A model generated the notes under the pieces. It did no database searches. It worked only from the letters and a program-made list of their open reading frames with translations, and was not told the origin of the DNA. Shown here in pieces: positions 47,664-60,334 of a stretch of 64,000 nucleotides of DNA (the first letter of the stretch is position 1; each line of letters opens with the position of its first letter). Position numbers and translations under genes: made by a program. The stretch is taken from contig NZ_JBGEDP010000001.1 of NCBI RefSeq assembly GCF_041206865.1, positions 1,798,001 to 1,862,000 of the forward strand, in the 5' to 3' direction. This DNA comes from Mycobacterium sp. HUMS_12744610. GTDB lineage: Bacteria; Actinomycetota; Actinomycetes; Mycobacteriales; Mycobacteriaceae.

Positions 47664-48415
47664 GCGACACACGCTACGCAACCCGGGACTGTCGACCGTG
47701 GGCACAGGGGGCGATCGGAGCGGCAGTTGGCGCTGCACCTCGCGGACAGGCTGCGGTCTGCGGACCTTGGCGCGAGCGGCGGCCGACCCGGTCTTCCCGC
47801 CGTATCGGCGCGCAATTATCCCAGCTTTTGCCGGCGTGGGCTTGGTGGTGGCCGGGATTCATAGGTTTCTCAAAGGCCGTTACCTCGGTTTCTCGTATCG
47901 GTAGTCCGGCCGGTTATGTCTTTCCTATGTGTTCGACCTCTGCGGTTGAACGTGGTGCGAACTTCAAAAATACTTGGGCACAGGTCCATTGGCTTGAGAT
48001 AGTCGGACTTTTCTGAGGTAAGACACTCCGAAAGCATCGGTGCACTTCGTTTTTGCCGGTCGAGACTGGGAGTCCGCTTCGGAGAATGACGTCAGTGCCC
48101 TCGAGCTGGCCGCGGGGGCAACGACGCCTCCCGACTTAATGCGCTAGAAGATGCGTACAGCTTCGAACGGCGAAGTGGGCGAATAGCGTTCGGCATGCTG
48201 CTGGGTTGGTGGCAGGGCGGCGTTCGACGTCATCCCAGTGCTTCTGCCGGGCGGTTCCGGGTGGGCCGAACCTCGGATAGCGCGTGGGAGGCGTGGTGGA
48301 TGATTGGTGAAAGCTGTTTCCGCAGAAGATATCCGGCACCAGGGCCTGCCGCCGGAGACGCGGTGATCAGGGCGCGGATCGATTTCGGTGTTAGACGGCG
48401 AACCTAACCGTGATA
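47664..48415. other. Gene-poor insert, no convincing coding sequence
   Basis: About 750 bases before the palindrome pair. Open frames here are short and have no family look. 47900-48070 is AT-richer than the surroundings (for example AACTTCAAAAATACTTGGG), unlike mycobacterial coding DNA. I see no tRNA, transposase or repeat. It may be an acquired or decayed segment. Confidence 0.5.
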
Positions 48416-48454
48416 CCATACCGGGGTATGGCTATATACCCAATGGGGGTATAT
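48416..48454. promoter_or_regulatory. Two adjacent palindromes, one matching TACCC-N5-GGGTA
   Basis: CCATACC-GG-GGTATGG (48416-48431) is a perfect 7-base-arm dyad. It is followed by ATATACCC-AATGG-GGGTATAT (48434-48454), perfect 8-base arms containing TACCC-N5-GGGTA. That is the form I recall for copper-responsive RicR/CsoR-type operators in mycobacteria. A possible -35 (TTAGAC) lies at about 48391. The operator role is inferred; the dyads are seen. Confidence 0.55.
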
Positions 48455-48492
48455 GCACGGATGCGGCGGAGGGCGGCGGAAGGGGGCAGGCT

Positions 48493-49011
48493 GTGAAAGG
48501 CGATAATGCCGGCCAACGAGGATGGCTGCGAAGGAGTTGCGTCGGGGCGGCGACCGCGGCGATTCTGGTGGGCTTTGGGTGCGTTGCGCCGGGCTCCTCA
48601 CCACGGGCTGTATCCGCTGTCGGACCCCCGGTGGGGGTGGCGGATCAGTACGGCAGCCCGAAAACGGCGGGTGCCGAACGTGGAGCCAGGCCAACGCGCT
48701 TTGACGCGGCGGGAGACAGCGATACCCCGGGCGTCACGGTCCGCGCCCGGCGGGGTGGGGATGGATCATTCGTATCAGCGCCTGCTGTCGGGGCCGGCGG
48801 GCCGGCTTTCGCGACTACGGTCCTGCGTGACGACCCGCGGGGCGCCGGTCTTTATGCGCAATCCGATCGTCTGTGCACCCGCATCGTTCCGCGCGTTTTC
48901 ATCGTTCCGCGGAAGGGCGGATTCGGCGTCGTGCCGTCGCGGTCACGGATAACAGTCAGGTGTCCGCTCGATAGCGGGGGTGCTCCTGCGGGCACCGGAC
49001 AGTTGCCCTGA
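48493..49011 (+). CDS. Possible small exported protein downstream of the palindromes
   Basis: A 172-residue open frame from GTG at 48493 with AAGGGGG about 8 bases upstream. The N-terminus is basic then hydrophobic (RGWLRRSCVGAATAAILVGF), like a signal peptide, followed by a Gly/Ala/Pro-rich body with four cysteines (one directly after the hydrophobic stretch) and no recognisable domain. A longer start at 48388 would read through the palindromes. Codon use is only moderately mycobacterial. It could be a real metal-stress gene, a remnant, or not a gene. Confidence 0.35.
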   Translation: MKGDNAGQRGWLRRSCVGAATAAILVGFGCVAPGSSPRAVSAVGPPVGVADQYGSPKTAGAERGARPTRFDAAGDSDTPGVTVRARRGGDGSFVSAPAVGAGGPAFATTVLRDDPRGAGLYAQSDRLCTRIVPRVFIVPRKGGFGVVPSRSRITVRCPLDSGGAPAGTGQLP

Positions 49012-49262
49012 CGACACCGGGTCTGTTCGGAGGCCGTGGGGAGCGCTGAACGAGTCCTTCGGGCCGTGCGCCGGCTTGACGTGGAAGTCCACGCGGGAGC
49101 CCGATGGCAGCTGGTCGTATTCCAGTGAGGCTGTGATCACACGGTCATTCCGTGGGATCCCGGCTTCTCCGCGACCTGCCGGGCGGGATTCCCGTTCTTG
49201 TCGGTGGCCCGATTTAAGCTCGCGGTGCCCTGACAGCCACGATCCGAGAGGGGGTCGCCGGT

Positions 49263-50408
49263 ATGCGATTCCTGCACACCGCCGACTGGCAGCTGGGCAT
49301 GACCCGGCACTTTCTCGCCGGTGACGCCCAGCCGCGGTATTCGGCCGCGCGCCGCGACGCGGTGGCCGGCCTGGGCGCATTGGCGGCCGAGGTCGGCGCC
49401 GAGTTCGTCGTGGTGGCCGGTGACGTCTTCGAACACAACCAGCTCGCCCCCCAGGTGGTGAGCCAGTCGCTGGAAGCCATGCGCGCCATCGGAATCCCCG
49501 TCTACCTGCTGCCGGGCAACCACGATCCGCTGGACGCCTCGTCGGTGTACACCAGCGTGCTGTTCACCTCGGAATGCCCGGGCAACGTCAGGGTGCTCGA
49601 CCGGGCAGGGGTGCACCAGGTCCGGCCCGGGCTGGAGATCGTGGCCGCGCCCTGGCGCTCGAAGGTCCCGACGACCGACCTGGTCGCCGACGTCCTGGAC
49701 GGTCTGTCCCCGGGCACGACCACCCGGATCCTGCTAGCCCACGGTGGTGTCGACGAACTCGACCCCGATCCCGGCAAACCCTCGCTGATCCGGCTCGCCG
49801 GGCTCGAGGACGCGCTGGACCGGGGCGTCGTGCACTACGCGGCGCTGGGGGACAAGCATTCGCTGACCCGGGTTGGCGCCGGCGGCCGGGTCTGGTACTC
49901 CGGTTCCCCGGAGGTCACCAACTTCGACGACGTCGAATCCGACCCGGGGCATGTCCTGGTCGTCGACATCGACGACACATCGGGCGCCGTCTCGGTGACA
50001 CCCCGAAACGTCGGTCGCTGGCGGTTCGTCACGCTGCGTCGCCAGGTCGACAACAGCCGCGACATCGCCGATCTCGACCTCAACCTCGACCTGATGCCGG
50101 CGAAGGACCGGACGGTGGTACGGCTGGCGCTGGCCGGTTCGCTGACCGTCACCGACCGCGCCGCGCTGGACGCGTGCCTGGACAAATACGCGCGGTTGTT
50201 CGCCTGGCTCGGGCTGTGGGACCGGCACACCGACCTGGCCGTGATCCCCGCCGATGGCGAGTTCACCGATCTGGGCATCGGCGGGTTCGCCGCCGCGGCC
50301 GTCGAGGAACTCGTGGCGACCGCGCGCGAGGGCGACACCGACACCGCCGTCGACGCCCAGGCGGCGCTGGCGCTGTTGCTGAGGCTGGTCGACCGGGGGG
50401 CGGCATGA
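49263..50408 (+). CDS. SbcD/Mre11-like DNA repair exonuclease subunit (Rv1277-like)
   Basis: A 381-residue calcineurin-type phosphoesterase. Metal ligands follow the family: Asp/His in FLHTADWQLGM, Asp in VVAGDVFEHNQ, Asn-His in LLPGNHDPLD, His in LLAHGGVDE, then ALGDKHSLTRV and GSPEVTNFDDV. Expected to form an Mn-dependent nuclease complex with the overlapping SbcC-like gene (ATGA overlap). The ATG at 49263 has GAGAGGGGG upstream. The 3' neighbours match Rv1278. It differs from the main SbcCD in size. Confidence 0.93.
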   Translation: MRFLHTADWQLGMTRHFLAGDAQPRYSAARRDAVAGLGALAAEVGAEFVVVAGDVFEHNQLAPQVVSQSLEAMRAIGIPVYLLPGNHDPLDASSVYTSVLFTSECPGNVRVLDRAGVHQVRPGLEIVAAPWRSKVPTTDLVADVLDGLSPGTTTRILLAHGGVDELDPDPGKPSLIRLAGLEDALDRGVVHYAALGDKHSLTRVGAGGRVWYSGSPEVTNFDDVESDPGHVLVVDIDDTSGAVSVTPRNVGRWRFVTLRRQVDNSRDIADLDLNLDLMPAKDRTVVRLALAGSLTVTDRAALDACLDKYARLFAWLGLWDRHTDLAVIPADGEFTDLGIGGFAAAAVEELVATAREGDTDTAVDAQAALALLLRLVDRGAA

Positions 50409-53035
50409 AGCTGCACCGGCTGGTCCTGACGAACTACCGCGGCATCGCGCACCGGGACATCGCGTTTCCCGACCACGGTGTGGTCGTGGTGTGTGGCGCC
50501 AACGAGATTGGCAAGTCGTCGATGATCGAGGCGCTGGACCTGCTGCTGGAATGCCGGGACCGTTCGACGAAAAAGGAAGTCAAGCAGGTCAAGCCCACCA
50601 ACAGCGACGTCGGCTCGGAGGTCAGCGCCGAGATCAGCTGCGGGCCTTATCGTTTCGTCTACCGCAAGCGGTTTCACAAGAAGTGCGAGACGGAGCTGGC
50701 GGTGCTGACGCCGCGCCGCGAGCAGCTGACCGGCGACGAAGCCCACGAGCGCGTCACGGCGATGCTGGCCGAGACGGTGGACGCCGATCTGTGGCGTGCC
50801 CAGCGGGTGCTGCAGAGCGCGTCGACCGCCGCGGTGAATCTGTCGGGCTGCGATGCGCTGTCGCGGGCGCTGGACGTCGCTGCCGCGCATTCGGGCGCCG
50901 ACGCGGCGCTGTCGGGGACCGAGCCGCTCCTGGTCGAAAGGATCGACACCGAGTACGGCCGCTACTTCACCCCGACCGGGCGCCCCACCGGGGAGTGGGC
51001 CACCGCGATCTCCCGGCGGGACAAGGCCGAGGCCGCGGTCGCCGAATGCGCGGCGGCCGTCGCCGAGGTCGACGAGCGGGTGCGCCGCCACGCCGACCTG
51101 ACCGAGCAGGTGGCCGAGTTGTCCCAGGAGCGGATGGCCGCCGGGCGGCGCCTGGCGGCCGCCCGGGACGCCGCCGACAGGGTAGCCGAACTCACCGGCC
51201 AGGCGCGCGAAGCCGGGCTGGTCGCGGCCGCGGCGGGCGCGACGCGCGACGCCGCGGCCGCCGCCCACGAGGGCCGCGTGCGGCTGCTCAGCGAAATCGC
51301 TTCTCGCACAGCAACTGTTAGCGCCGCCGAGGCGGCGGCGCGGGAGGCCGCCGAGGCGCAGGCGGTGGCGCGGGAGGCCGCCGGGGCGGCCGACGCCGCG
51401 GCCGAAGCCGCGACGCAATCCCTGCTGGACCTGCAACGCCGCGTCGACGCCGCCCGGCGCACGGTGGCGGGCCTCGCCGAGCGCGAGGAGGCCGACCGCC
51501 TGCGGGCCCGGCTGGCCAAGATCGAGGCCCTTCAGGCCGACCGCGACCGGACCTGCGCGCAACTGTCTGCGGTCGCGGTCACCGAGCAGGTGCTCGGACG
51601 GATCGAGGATGCCGCGGCCGCGGTCGATCGCATCGGTGCGCAGCTGACGCTGATCTCGGCGGCGGTCGAGTTCACCGCGGCCGCCGACGTCGAACTGTCC
51701 ACCGGCGACCAACGGGTGTCGTTGTCGGCCGGTGAAACCTGGTCGATCACCGCCACCGGTCCCACCATTGTCGAGGTGCCCGGCGTGCTGAGCGCGCGGG
51801 TCACTCCCGGTGCGGCCGCGCTCGATTTGCGGGCCGAACATGCTGCGGCGCAACACGAGCTGTCCGCCGCGCTGGCCACCGGCGCGGTGGCGGACCTGGC
51901 CGGGGCGCGCTCGGAAGGCCGGCGTCGCCGCGAACTCGAGAGCGGCCGCGACCGGTTGAACGCCACGTTGGCCGGGCTGTGCGGCGACGACGATGTCGAC
52001 CACCTGCGCGAGCGCCTGACACAGCTCTGTGCCGCCAGGCAAGACGGGGCCGTCCTCCTGGCCATCGATGCCGATGCCGCCCGTGCCGAACTCGACTCCG
52101 CCGAACGGGCCCGCGCGGCCGCGAACACCGCCTGCGAGACCGCCCGCGAGGCGGCGGCCGCCGCCCGCGCCCGGCTCAACGAATCGGTCATGCAGGCAAC
52201 GGTTTTGCTGAACAAATCCGAAGCCCAGCGCGCGGAACTGGCCGCGGCCGCCGAGCGGCTGGCCCGGGAGCGAGCATCGTCCGGTGATGAGGACCTCGCC
52301 GCGGCGGCGCAGGCCACGCTGGTGGCGGCCCGGGCCGCCGAGCAGCGCGTGGCCGAGCTGGCCGAACAGCTGGCCGCGGCGGCCCCGGACGCGGTGGCCG
52401 CCGAACTGCAGGCAGCGACCGTCGAGGCCACATCCCTGCAGCAGCGCTACGAGGACGCCGCCCGCGCGCTGCGCGAGGTCGGCATCGAACTCTCGGTCAT
52501 CGGCAACGAGGGCCGCAAGGGCAAACTCGACGCCGCCGAGACCGAACTCGAGCACGCCACGGACGAGTACGCCCGCATCGGCGGCCGGGCCCGCGCCGCG
52601 CAGTTGTTGCGCTCGGTGATGACGCGCCACCGCGAGAACACCCGGCTGCGCTACGTCGAGCCCTACCGGAGCGAACTGCAGCGGCTCGGTCGCCCCGTGT
52701 TCGGGCCGACCTTCGAGGTCGACATCGATCCTGACCTGCGCATCCGCAGCCGAACCCTCGACGGCGTCACGGTGCCCTACGAATCCCTGTCAGGCGGGGC
52801 CAAAGAGCAACTCGGCATTTTGGCACGGCTCGCTGGCGCCGCGCTGGTCGCCAAGGAGGACACCGTCCCGGTGGTGGTCGACGACGCCCTCGGGTTCACC
52901 GATCCCGACCGGCTGGCCACGATGGGGCAGGTGTTCGACACGGTGGGCGTGCACGGGCAGGTGATCGTGCTGACCTGCAGCCCCGGCCGCTACGACGGCG
53001 TCAAGGGGGCGCACCGCATCGACCTCAACGTCTAG
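50405..53035 (+). CDS. SbcC/Rad50-like SMC-type ATPase (Rv1278-like)
   Basis: An 876-residue protein. The N-terminal ABC half has LVLTNYRGIAHRDIAF and Walker A VVCGANEIGKSSMIEAL; the central 500 residues are Ala/Glu/Arg-rich coiled coil; the C-terminal half has the signature YESLSGGAKEQLGIL and Walker B VPVVVDDALGFTDPDR, where the catalytic position is Asp rather than Glu. It lacks an obvious Cys-X-X-Cys zinc hook at the coil apex. It lies in one operon with the nuclease subunit. Probable role is DNA end processing or RecN/YhaN-like repair. Confidence 0.92.
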   Translation: MKLHRLVLTNYRGIAHRDIAFPDHGVVVVCGANEIGKSSMIEALDLLLECRDRSTKKEVKQVKPTNSDVGSEVSAEISCGPYRFVYRKRFHKKCETELAVLTPRREQLTGDEAHERVTAMLAETVDADLWRAQRVLQSASTAAVNLSGCDALSRALDVAAAHSGADAALSGTEPLLVERIDTEYGRYFTPTGRPTGEWATAISRRDKAEAAVAECAAAVAEVDERVRRHADLTEQVAELSQERMAAGRRLAAARDAADRVAELTGQAREAGLVAAAAGATRDAAAAAHEGRVRLLSEIASRTATVSAAEAAAREAAEAQAVAREAAGAADAAAEAATQSLLDLQRRVDAARRTVAGLAEREEADRLRARLAKIEALQADRDRTCAQLSAVAVTEQVLGRIEDAAAAVDRIGAQLTLISAAVEFTAAADVELSTGDQRVSLSAGETWSITATGPTIVEVPGVLSARVTPGAAALDLRAEHAAAQHELSAALATGAVADLAGARSEGRRRRELESGRDRLNATLAGLCGDDDVDHLRERLTQLCAARQDGAVLLAIDADAARAELDSAERARAAANTACETAREAAAAARARLNESVMQATVLLNKSEAQRAELAAAAERLARERASSGDEDLAAAAQATLVAARAAEQRVAELAEQLAAAAPDAVAAELQAATVEATSLQQRYEDAARALREVGIELSVIGNEGRKGKLDAAETELEHATDEYARIGGRARAAQLLRSVMTRHRENTRLRYVEPYRSELQRLGRPVFGPTFEVDIDPDLRIRSRTLDGVTVPYESLSGGAKEQLGILARLAGAALVAKEDTVPVVVDDALGFTDPDRLATMGQVFDTVGVHGQVIVLTCSPGRYDGVKGAHRIDLNV

Positions 53036-53117
53036 CGGGGACCAAGCCCGGGCGGACCGGCGCACCGCGACCGCGGGCGCGCTCGGCAGAATGGGGGACC
53101 ATGGTGGGCCGACACCG

Positions 53118-54368
53118 ATGACCATGAACGCTAAGCGGCGCCGCACGCACGACAAGCTGGCCCGACTGCCCGGGGTGCGGCCGGTGCGCCGGCCGGTCTC
53201 GCCGGGCAGCGCCGAAGAGTTCGACCTCTACTACGTGCGCGCCGGCCGCAAGTCCACCCACCCGCTGGTGATCATCCCCGGAGGGCCGGGTGTGGCCTCG
53301 GTGCTGATGTACCAGGGCTTCCGGCGGCGCGCCGCCGCGGCCGGCCTCGACGTCATCATGATCGAGCACCGCGGGGTGGGCATGTCGCGCCACGACGACT
53401 CCGGCGCCGACCTCCCGCCCGAGGCGATTACCGTCGAGGAGGTCGTCGACGACGTCGCCGCCGTGCTCGAGGACGCTCACGTCGACTCGGCGGTCCTCTA
53501 CGGGACCTCCTACGGCACCTACATCGCGGCCGGGGTCGGCGTCCGCCACCCCGGCCGGGTGCGGTCGATGATCCTGGATTCGCCGCTGCTGTCGCGCCAC
53601 GACATCGCGATGGTTCGCGACGCGGTGCGCGGGCTGTTGCTTGCCGGCGACGGCCCGGAGTCCGCCGCGCTGGCGCCGAAGATGCGCAAGCTCGTCGACG
53701 CCGGGGTGATGACCGCGTCCGCCGGAGAGCTGGCCGCCTGGATGTACGGCTACGGCGGCCCCGCCCTGCTCGACCGCCAGCTCAACCTGTTGCTGGACGG
53801 GCGAACGCTGCTGTGGCACACACTGTCCCGCTCCACCAAGATACTCAACCGCAAGGTGCCGTACCGTTTCGAGGCCGATCTGGTCAGCCGCATCGCGTTC
53901 CGTGAACTCGACTACGCCGCCGAGCCCGACGGGCTGCCCCTCGACCCGGCCGTAGCGCTACGCGAAACACTTTCCCCGACAGCGGCTTTCGAAGCCGAAC
54001 CATTCGACCTGGCGGCCGAGATGCCGAAGTTCGACTGGCCCACGGTTCTGCTTTCCGGTGGCCGCGACCTGGTCACACCGCCGGCGGTGGCCCGCCGGAT
54101 CGCGTCGCTGATCCCCGGTGCCGTGTTGCTGACGCTGCCCACGATGGCGCACAGCGCACTGGACTTTCGCGAGCCCGCGGCCCTGGCCGTCATCGCCGCG
54201 GTGTGGGACGGTGCGCCATCCAGGCTGGTCGGCCAGGGCGCGCGGCTGGACGCGCTCCCGCCGCGCACCGGGGTGCGGCTGCTGTGGAAGGCGCTCGACG
54301 CGGCCGCGGCCGTGGAGGGCGCGCTGCCGTATCCGGCGCCGCTGCGCCGCCGGCTCAGGACCGCATGA
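53118..54368 (+). CDS. Alpha/beta-hydrolase, proline iminopeptidase-like (S33)
   Basis: A 416-residue cytosolic hydrolase. The oxyanion loop is IIPGGPGVAS, the nucleophile elbow LYGTSYGTYIA (Ser), the acid SGGRDLVTPP (Asp) and the base PTMAHSALDF (His), in the order of the S33 peptidase family with a cap domain between. The ATG at 53118 is preferred over 53091 on upstream GGTGGG spacing; 53124 is also possible. The 3' end overlaps oppA by 14 bases (convergent). In M. tuberculosis a different gene (Rv1279) sits here, so this is a replacement or shift of gene content. Confidence 0.88.
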   Translation: MTMNAKRRRTHDKLARLPGVRPVRRPVSPGSAEEFDLYYVRAGRKSTHPLVIIPGGPGVASVLMYQGFRRRAAAAGLDVIMIEHRGVGMSRHDDSGADLPPEAITVEEVVDDVAAVLEDAHVDSAVLYGTSYGTYIAAGVGVRHPGRVRSMILDSPLLSRHDIAMVRDAVRGLLLAGDGPESAALAPKMRKLVDAGVMTASAGELAAWMYGYGGPALLDRQLNLLLDGRTLLWHTLSRSTKILNRKVPYRFEADLVSRIAFRELDYAAEPDGLPLDPAVALRETLSPTAAFEAEPFDLAAEMPKFDWPTVLLSGGRDLVTPPAVARRIASLIPGAVLLTLPTMAHSALDFREPAALAVIAAVWDGAPSRLVGQGARLDALPPRTGVRLLWKALDAAAAVEGALPYPAPLRRRLRTA

Positions 54369-56020
54369 AACCGATTGCAGTGTAATCCAGGTCGGCCAGC
54401 CCCGCCGCGCCGAAATTGGCCAGGGTGCTGCGCACCGCCACGTCGCCCGGGGACTGGGTCAACGGCAGGCTGAATCCCTCGGCCCAGATGAGCCTGTCGA
54501 GGTCGTTGGCCAGCGCCCGCGCCTTGGCGGGCTCGAGTTCTTCGAGCGTGCGCTCGATCGCGGCGTCGATCTGCGGGCTCCCGATCTTGCCGAAGTTGCT
54601 CGCCCCGTCGGACTGGTAGATCTGGGTCAGCGACGACAGGGGGAACGCGTCGCCGAGCCAGCCGAACTGCGCGATGTCGAAGTCCCCGACGTTGACGTAG
54701 TTGCTGAAGAAGCCGCTGCCGGAGCGGGCCACCAGGTCGAGCTTGACCCCGATCTGGGCCAGGCTGTGCTGGGCGATCTGGGCAAACGCCCGCGAACCCT
54801 GCGCGTCGTAGAACAGGTCGCGGATCACCAGCGGGTGGCCGTCCTTCTCGCGGAACTGGCCGTTGAGCTTCCAGCCCAGCGCGTCGAGTTCCCGGCGCGC
54901 CGCGGCCGGGTCGTAGGGGACGATGGCGCTGTTGTCCTGGTAGCCCTCCTGGCCCGCGACGTAGATGTGATTGCCCAGTGCCACCGGGTCGGTGGTGAGT
55001 CCGTACTGGACGACCTTGGCGATGGTCTGCCGGTCGATGCCCTTGGACACCGCCAGCCGCAGCGCCTTGTCGGCCAGGATCGATCCGCGAGCGCCGTTGA
55101 AGGTGAAGTGCGACCAGCTCGGGGCGGGTGCACGACGGATCGAGATGCCCTTGGTGTGCTGCGCGATCGCCAGCTGGTCCACCGTCCCGATGCCGGTGGC
55201 GTCGATCGTGTTGTTCTGCAGGGCGGGCAACCGCGCGGCGTCGTCGAGCACCAGATAGGTGATGGCGTCCAGCCGTGGCCGCGGCCCCCACCATTTGGGG
55301 TTGCGGGTCAACACGATTCGCTGCGTGGTCCGGTCCAGGACCGAGACGATGAACGGGCCCGCCGACGGGCCGGGTCCGGACAGCTGCCCCTTGTTGAAGG
55401 ACTCGGGTGTGGCGGTCATGCTGGCGGGCAGCAGCATGCCGTTGCCGGCGAACATGCCGCGCCACTCGGCGTAGGGCTTGGCGAAGGTCATGATCGCCTG
55501 TCGGTCGTCCACCCCGCGGGTCACCGAGGCGACACGGTCCGCGCCGCTGGGCCCGGCGATCTCGAACGCCTTGTCGGCGCCGGACAGGGCGTGGATCTGG
55601 CTGGCGATGTCGCGCCAGGTGACCGGTGTGCCGTCGGACCACACCGCGCGCGGGTTGATCGTGTAGGTGACCACCTGTGGCGAGGTCCCGGTGAGTTCGA
55701 CGCTGGTGAAGTAGTTGGTGTCGACGGTCGTCGAGCCGTCCGGGCCGATGACGAACGCCCGCGGCAGCGTGGCCTTCATCATGGCGGCGATCTCGGCCGA
55801 ATTGCCGTCGATGTGCAGGATGTTGAAGTTGGGCGGGAAGTCGCTGAGCGCCAGCTTCAGGTTGCCGCCGTCGCGCAGCATGGCGGGATCCTGCGGGTTG
55901 ACGTCGCTGCTCGAGCCGATCCGGGCTTTCGTGCCGGTCTCGGGCGCCAGGTTGATCGCCGAGCAGCCCGAGACCACCAGCGCGGCGACGAGCAGCACCG
56001 CCGCGATCAGCGCGCGCCGG

Positions 56021-56028
<8 letters not shown>
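54355..56028 (-). CDS. oppA: Oligopeptide-binding lipoprotein OppA
   Basis: A 557-residue substrate-binding lipoprotein of the peptide importer (cluster C). The GTG at 56028 gives the signal peptide [21 protein letters not shown] with lipobox VSGC. Family segments are [58 protein letters not shown] and [11 protein letters not shown]. It overlaps the oppD stop by 8 bases and is the last gene of oppB-C-D-A. Corresponds to Rv1280c. Confidence 0.95.
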
Positions 56029-57855
<1,827 letters not shown>

Positions 57856-57859
<4 letters not shown>

Positions 57860-58739
57860 CGCGCGCCGCCCCGCAACGTCGCGCTGCCGGGGTCCAGCGC
57901 GTCACGCAGACCGTCGCCGGTGAGGTTGGCGCACATCAGGATCAGCACCAGCACCCCGGCCGGGAACAGGAAGACCCACGGGAACGTGGTCGCGGACGGG
58001 GTGCCGTTGGCGATCAAACTGCCCAGCGAGACGTCCGGCGGCTGGATGCCGAAACCGAGGTAGCTCAGGCCGGTTTCGGCCAGAATGGCCGAGGCGACGT
58101 TGAGCGCGGCGTCGATGATCAGGATGGACGCCACGTTGGGCACCACGTGGCGCAGGATGATCCGGCGGCTCGACACCCCCATGTACCGTGCCGCCCTGAT
58201 GAATTCGCGCTCACGCAGGCTCAGCGTCATGCCGCGCACCATCCGCGAGCTGACCATCCAGCCGAAGCCGGCCAGCAGCAGCACCAGCATCAGGATGCTG
58301 GCCGAGTTCTTGGTTCGCGGGGTGACGATGGCGATCAGGATGAAGGCCGGCACCACCAGCAGCAGGTCGACCACCCACATCAGCACCCGGTCCCGCCAGC
58401 CGCCGAAATAGCCCGCGACCGAACCCACGGTGGCGGCGATCCCGGTGGAGATGAACGCCACGCAGACGCCGATCAGCATCGACTTCTGCATGCCGCGCAC
58501 GATCTGGGCCAGCAGGTCCTGGCCCATCGCGTTGGTGCCCAGCCAGTGCCGGGTGTTGGGCGGCTGCAGCAGCGCGTTGAAGTCGAGGTCCTGATACGAA
58601 TACGGCAGCAGCGGCGGCAGCGTGTAGCAGCCGACGAACAGCAGCGCCAGCAGCGTCAGGCAGACCACCGCGCCCCGGTTGCGGGCGAACCGCCGCAGCA
58701 CCAGGGTGCGCTGCGAGGTGAACTTCGCGGCCTCGGAAG

Positions 58740-58743
<4 letters not shown>
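57856..58743 (-). CDS. oppC: Oligopeptide ABC importer permease OppC
   Basis: A 295-residue membrane protein of the DppC/OppC type with six helices. The EAA-like loop is [20 protein letters not shown]. It has the usual extracellular segment after helix 1 ([28 protein letters not shown]). The GTG start overlaps the oppB stop (GTGA). Corresponds to Rv1282c. Confidence 0.94.
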
Positions 58744-59717
<974 letters not shown>

Positions 59718-59839
59718 GCCCGACTGGCCCGCCCGTGTCGCATGGGGACAGGTTATCGACCGGGGGGCGCGGCGGTGTGACGGCGGCGGCCAGAAGCCCG
59801 GATTGTTACGATGCACCGCAACGTTCCCGGGAGGCTGGC

Positions 59840-60331
59840 ATGACGGTCACTGACGACTATCTCGCCCACAACGCGGACTACGCGAGCTCCTTCGAGGGCC
59901 CGCTTCCGATGCCGCCGAGCAAACACGTCGCGGTCGTGGCGTGCATGGACGCCCGGCTGGACGTCTACCGCATGCTGGGCATCGGCGAGGGCGAGGCCCA
60001 CGTCATCCGCAACGCCGGCGGCGTGGTCACCGACGACACGATCCGCTCGCTGGCCATCAGCCAGCGGTTGCTGGGCACCCGCGAGGTCATCCTGATCCAC
60101 CACACCGACTGCGGCATGCTGACGTTCACCGACGAGGACTTCCGCCACGCCATCGCCGAGGAGACGGGCGTCAAACCGCCGTGGGCGCCCGAGGCCTTCC
60201 CGGATGTCGCCGAGGACGTGCGGCAGTCGTTGCGCCGCATCGAGATCAGCCCGTTCGTCACCAAGCACGTGTCCCTGCGGGGGTTCGTCTTCGACGTCGC
60301 CACCGGCAAGCTCGACGAGGTCACGCCGTAA
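59840..60331 (+). CDS. canA: Beta-carbonic anhydrase CanA
   Basis: A 163-residue zinc enzyme (CO2 + H2O to bicarbonate). Zinc ligands are Cys35 (VVACMDARL), His88 and Cys91 (IHHTDCGM), with Asp37-Arg39 beside them. The ATG at 59840 has GGGAGG just upstream. Corresponds to Rv1284, which is essential in M. tuberculosis growth screens as I recall. Next in M. tuberculosis come cysD/cysN, absent here; two VOC genes follow instead. Confidence 0.94.
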   Translation: MTVTDDYLAHNADYASSFEGPLPMPPSKHVAVVACMDARLDVYRMLGIGEGEAHVIRNAGGVVTDDTIRSLAISQRLLGTREVILIHHTDCGMLTFTDEDFRHAIAEETGVKPPWAPEAFPDVAEDVRQSLRRIEISPFVTKHVSLRGFVFDVATGKLDEVTP

Positions 60332-60334
60332 CTT

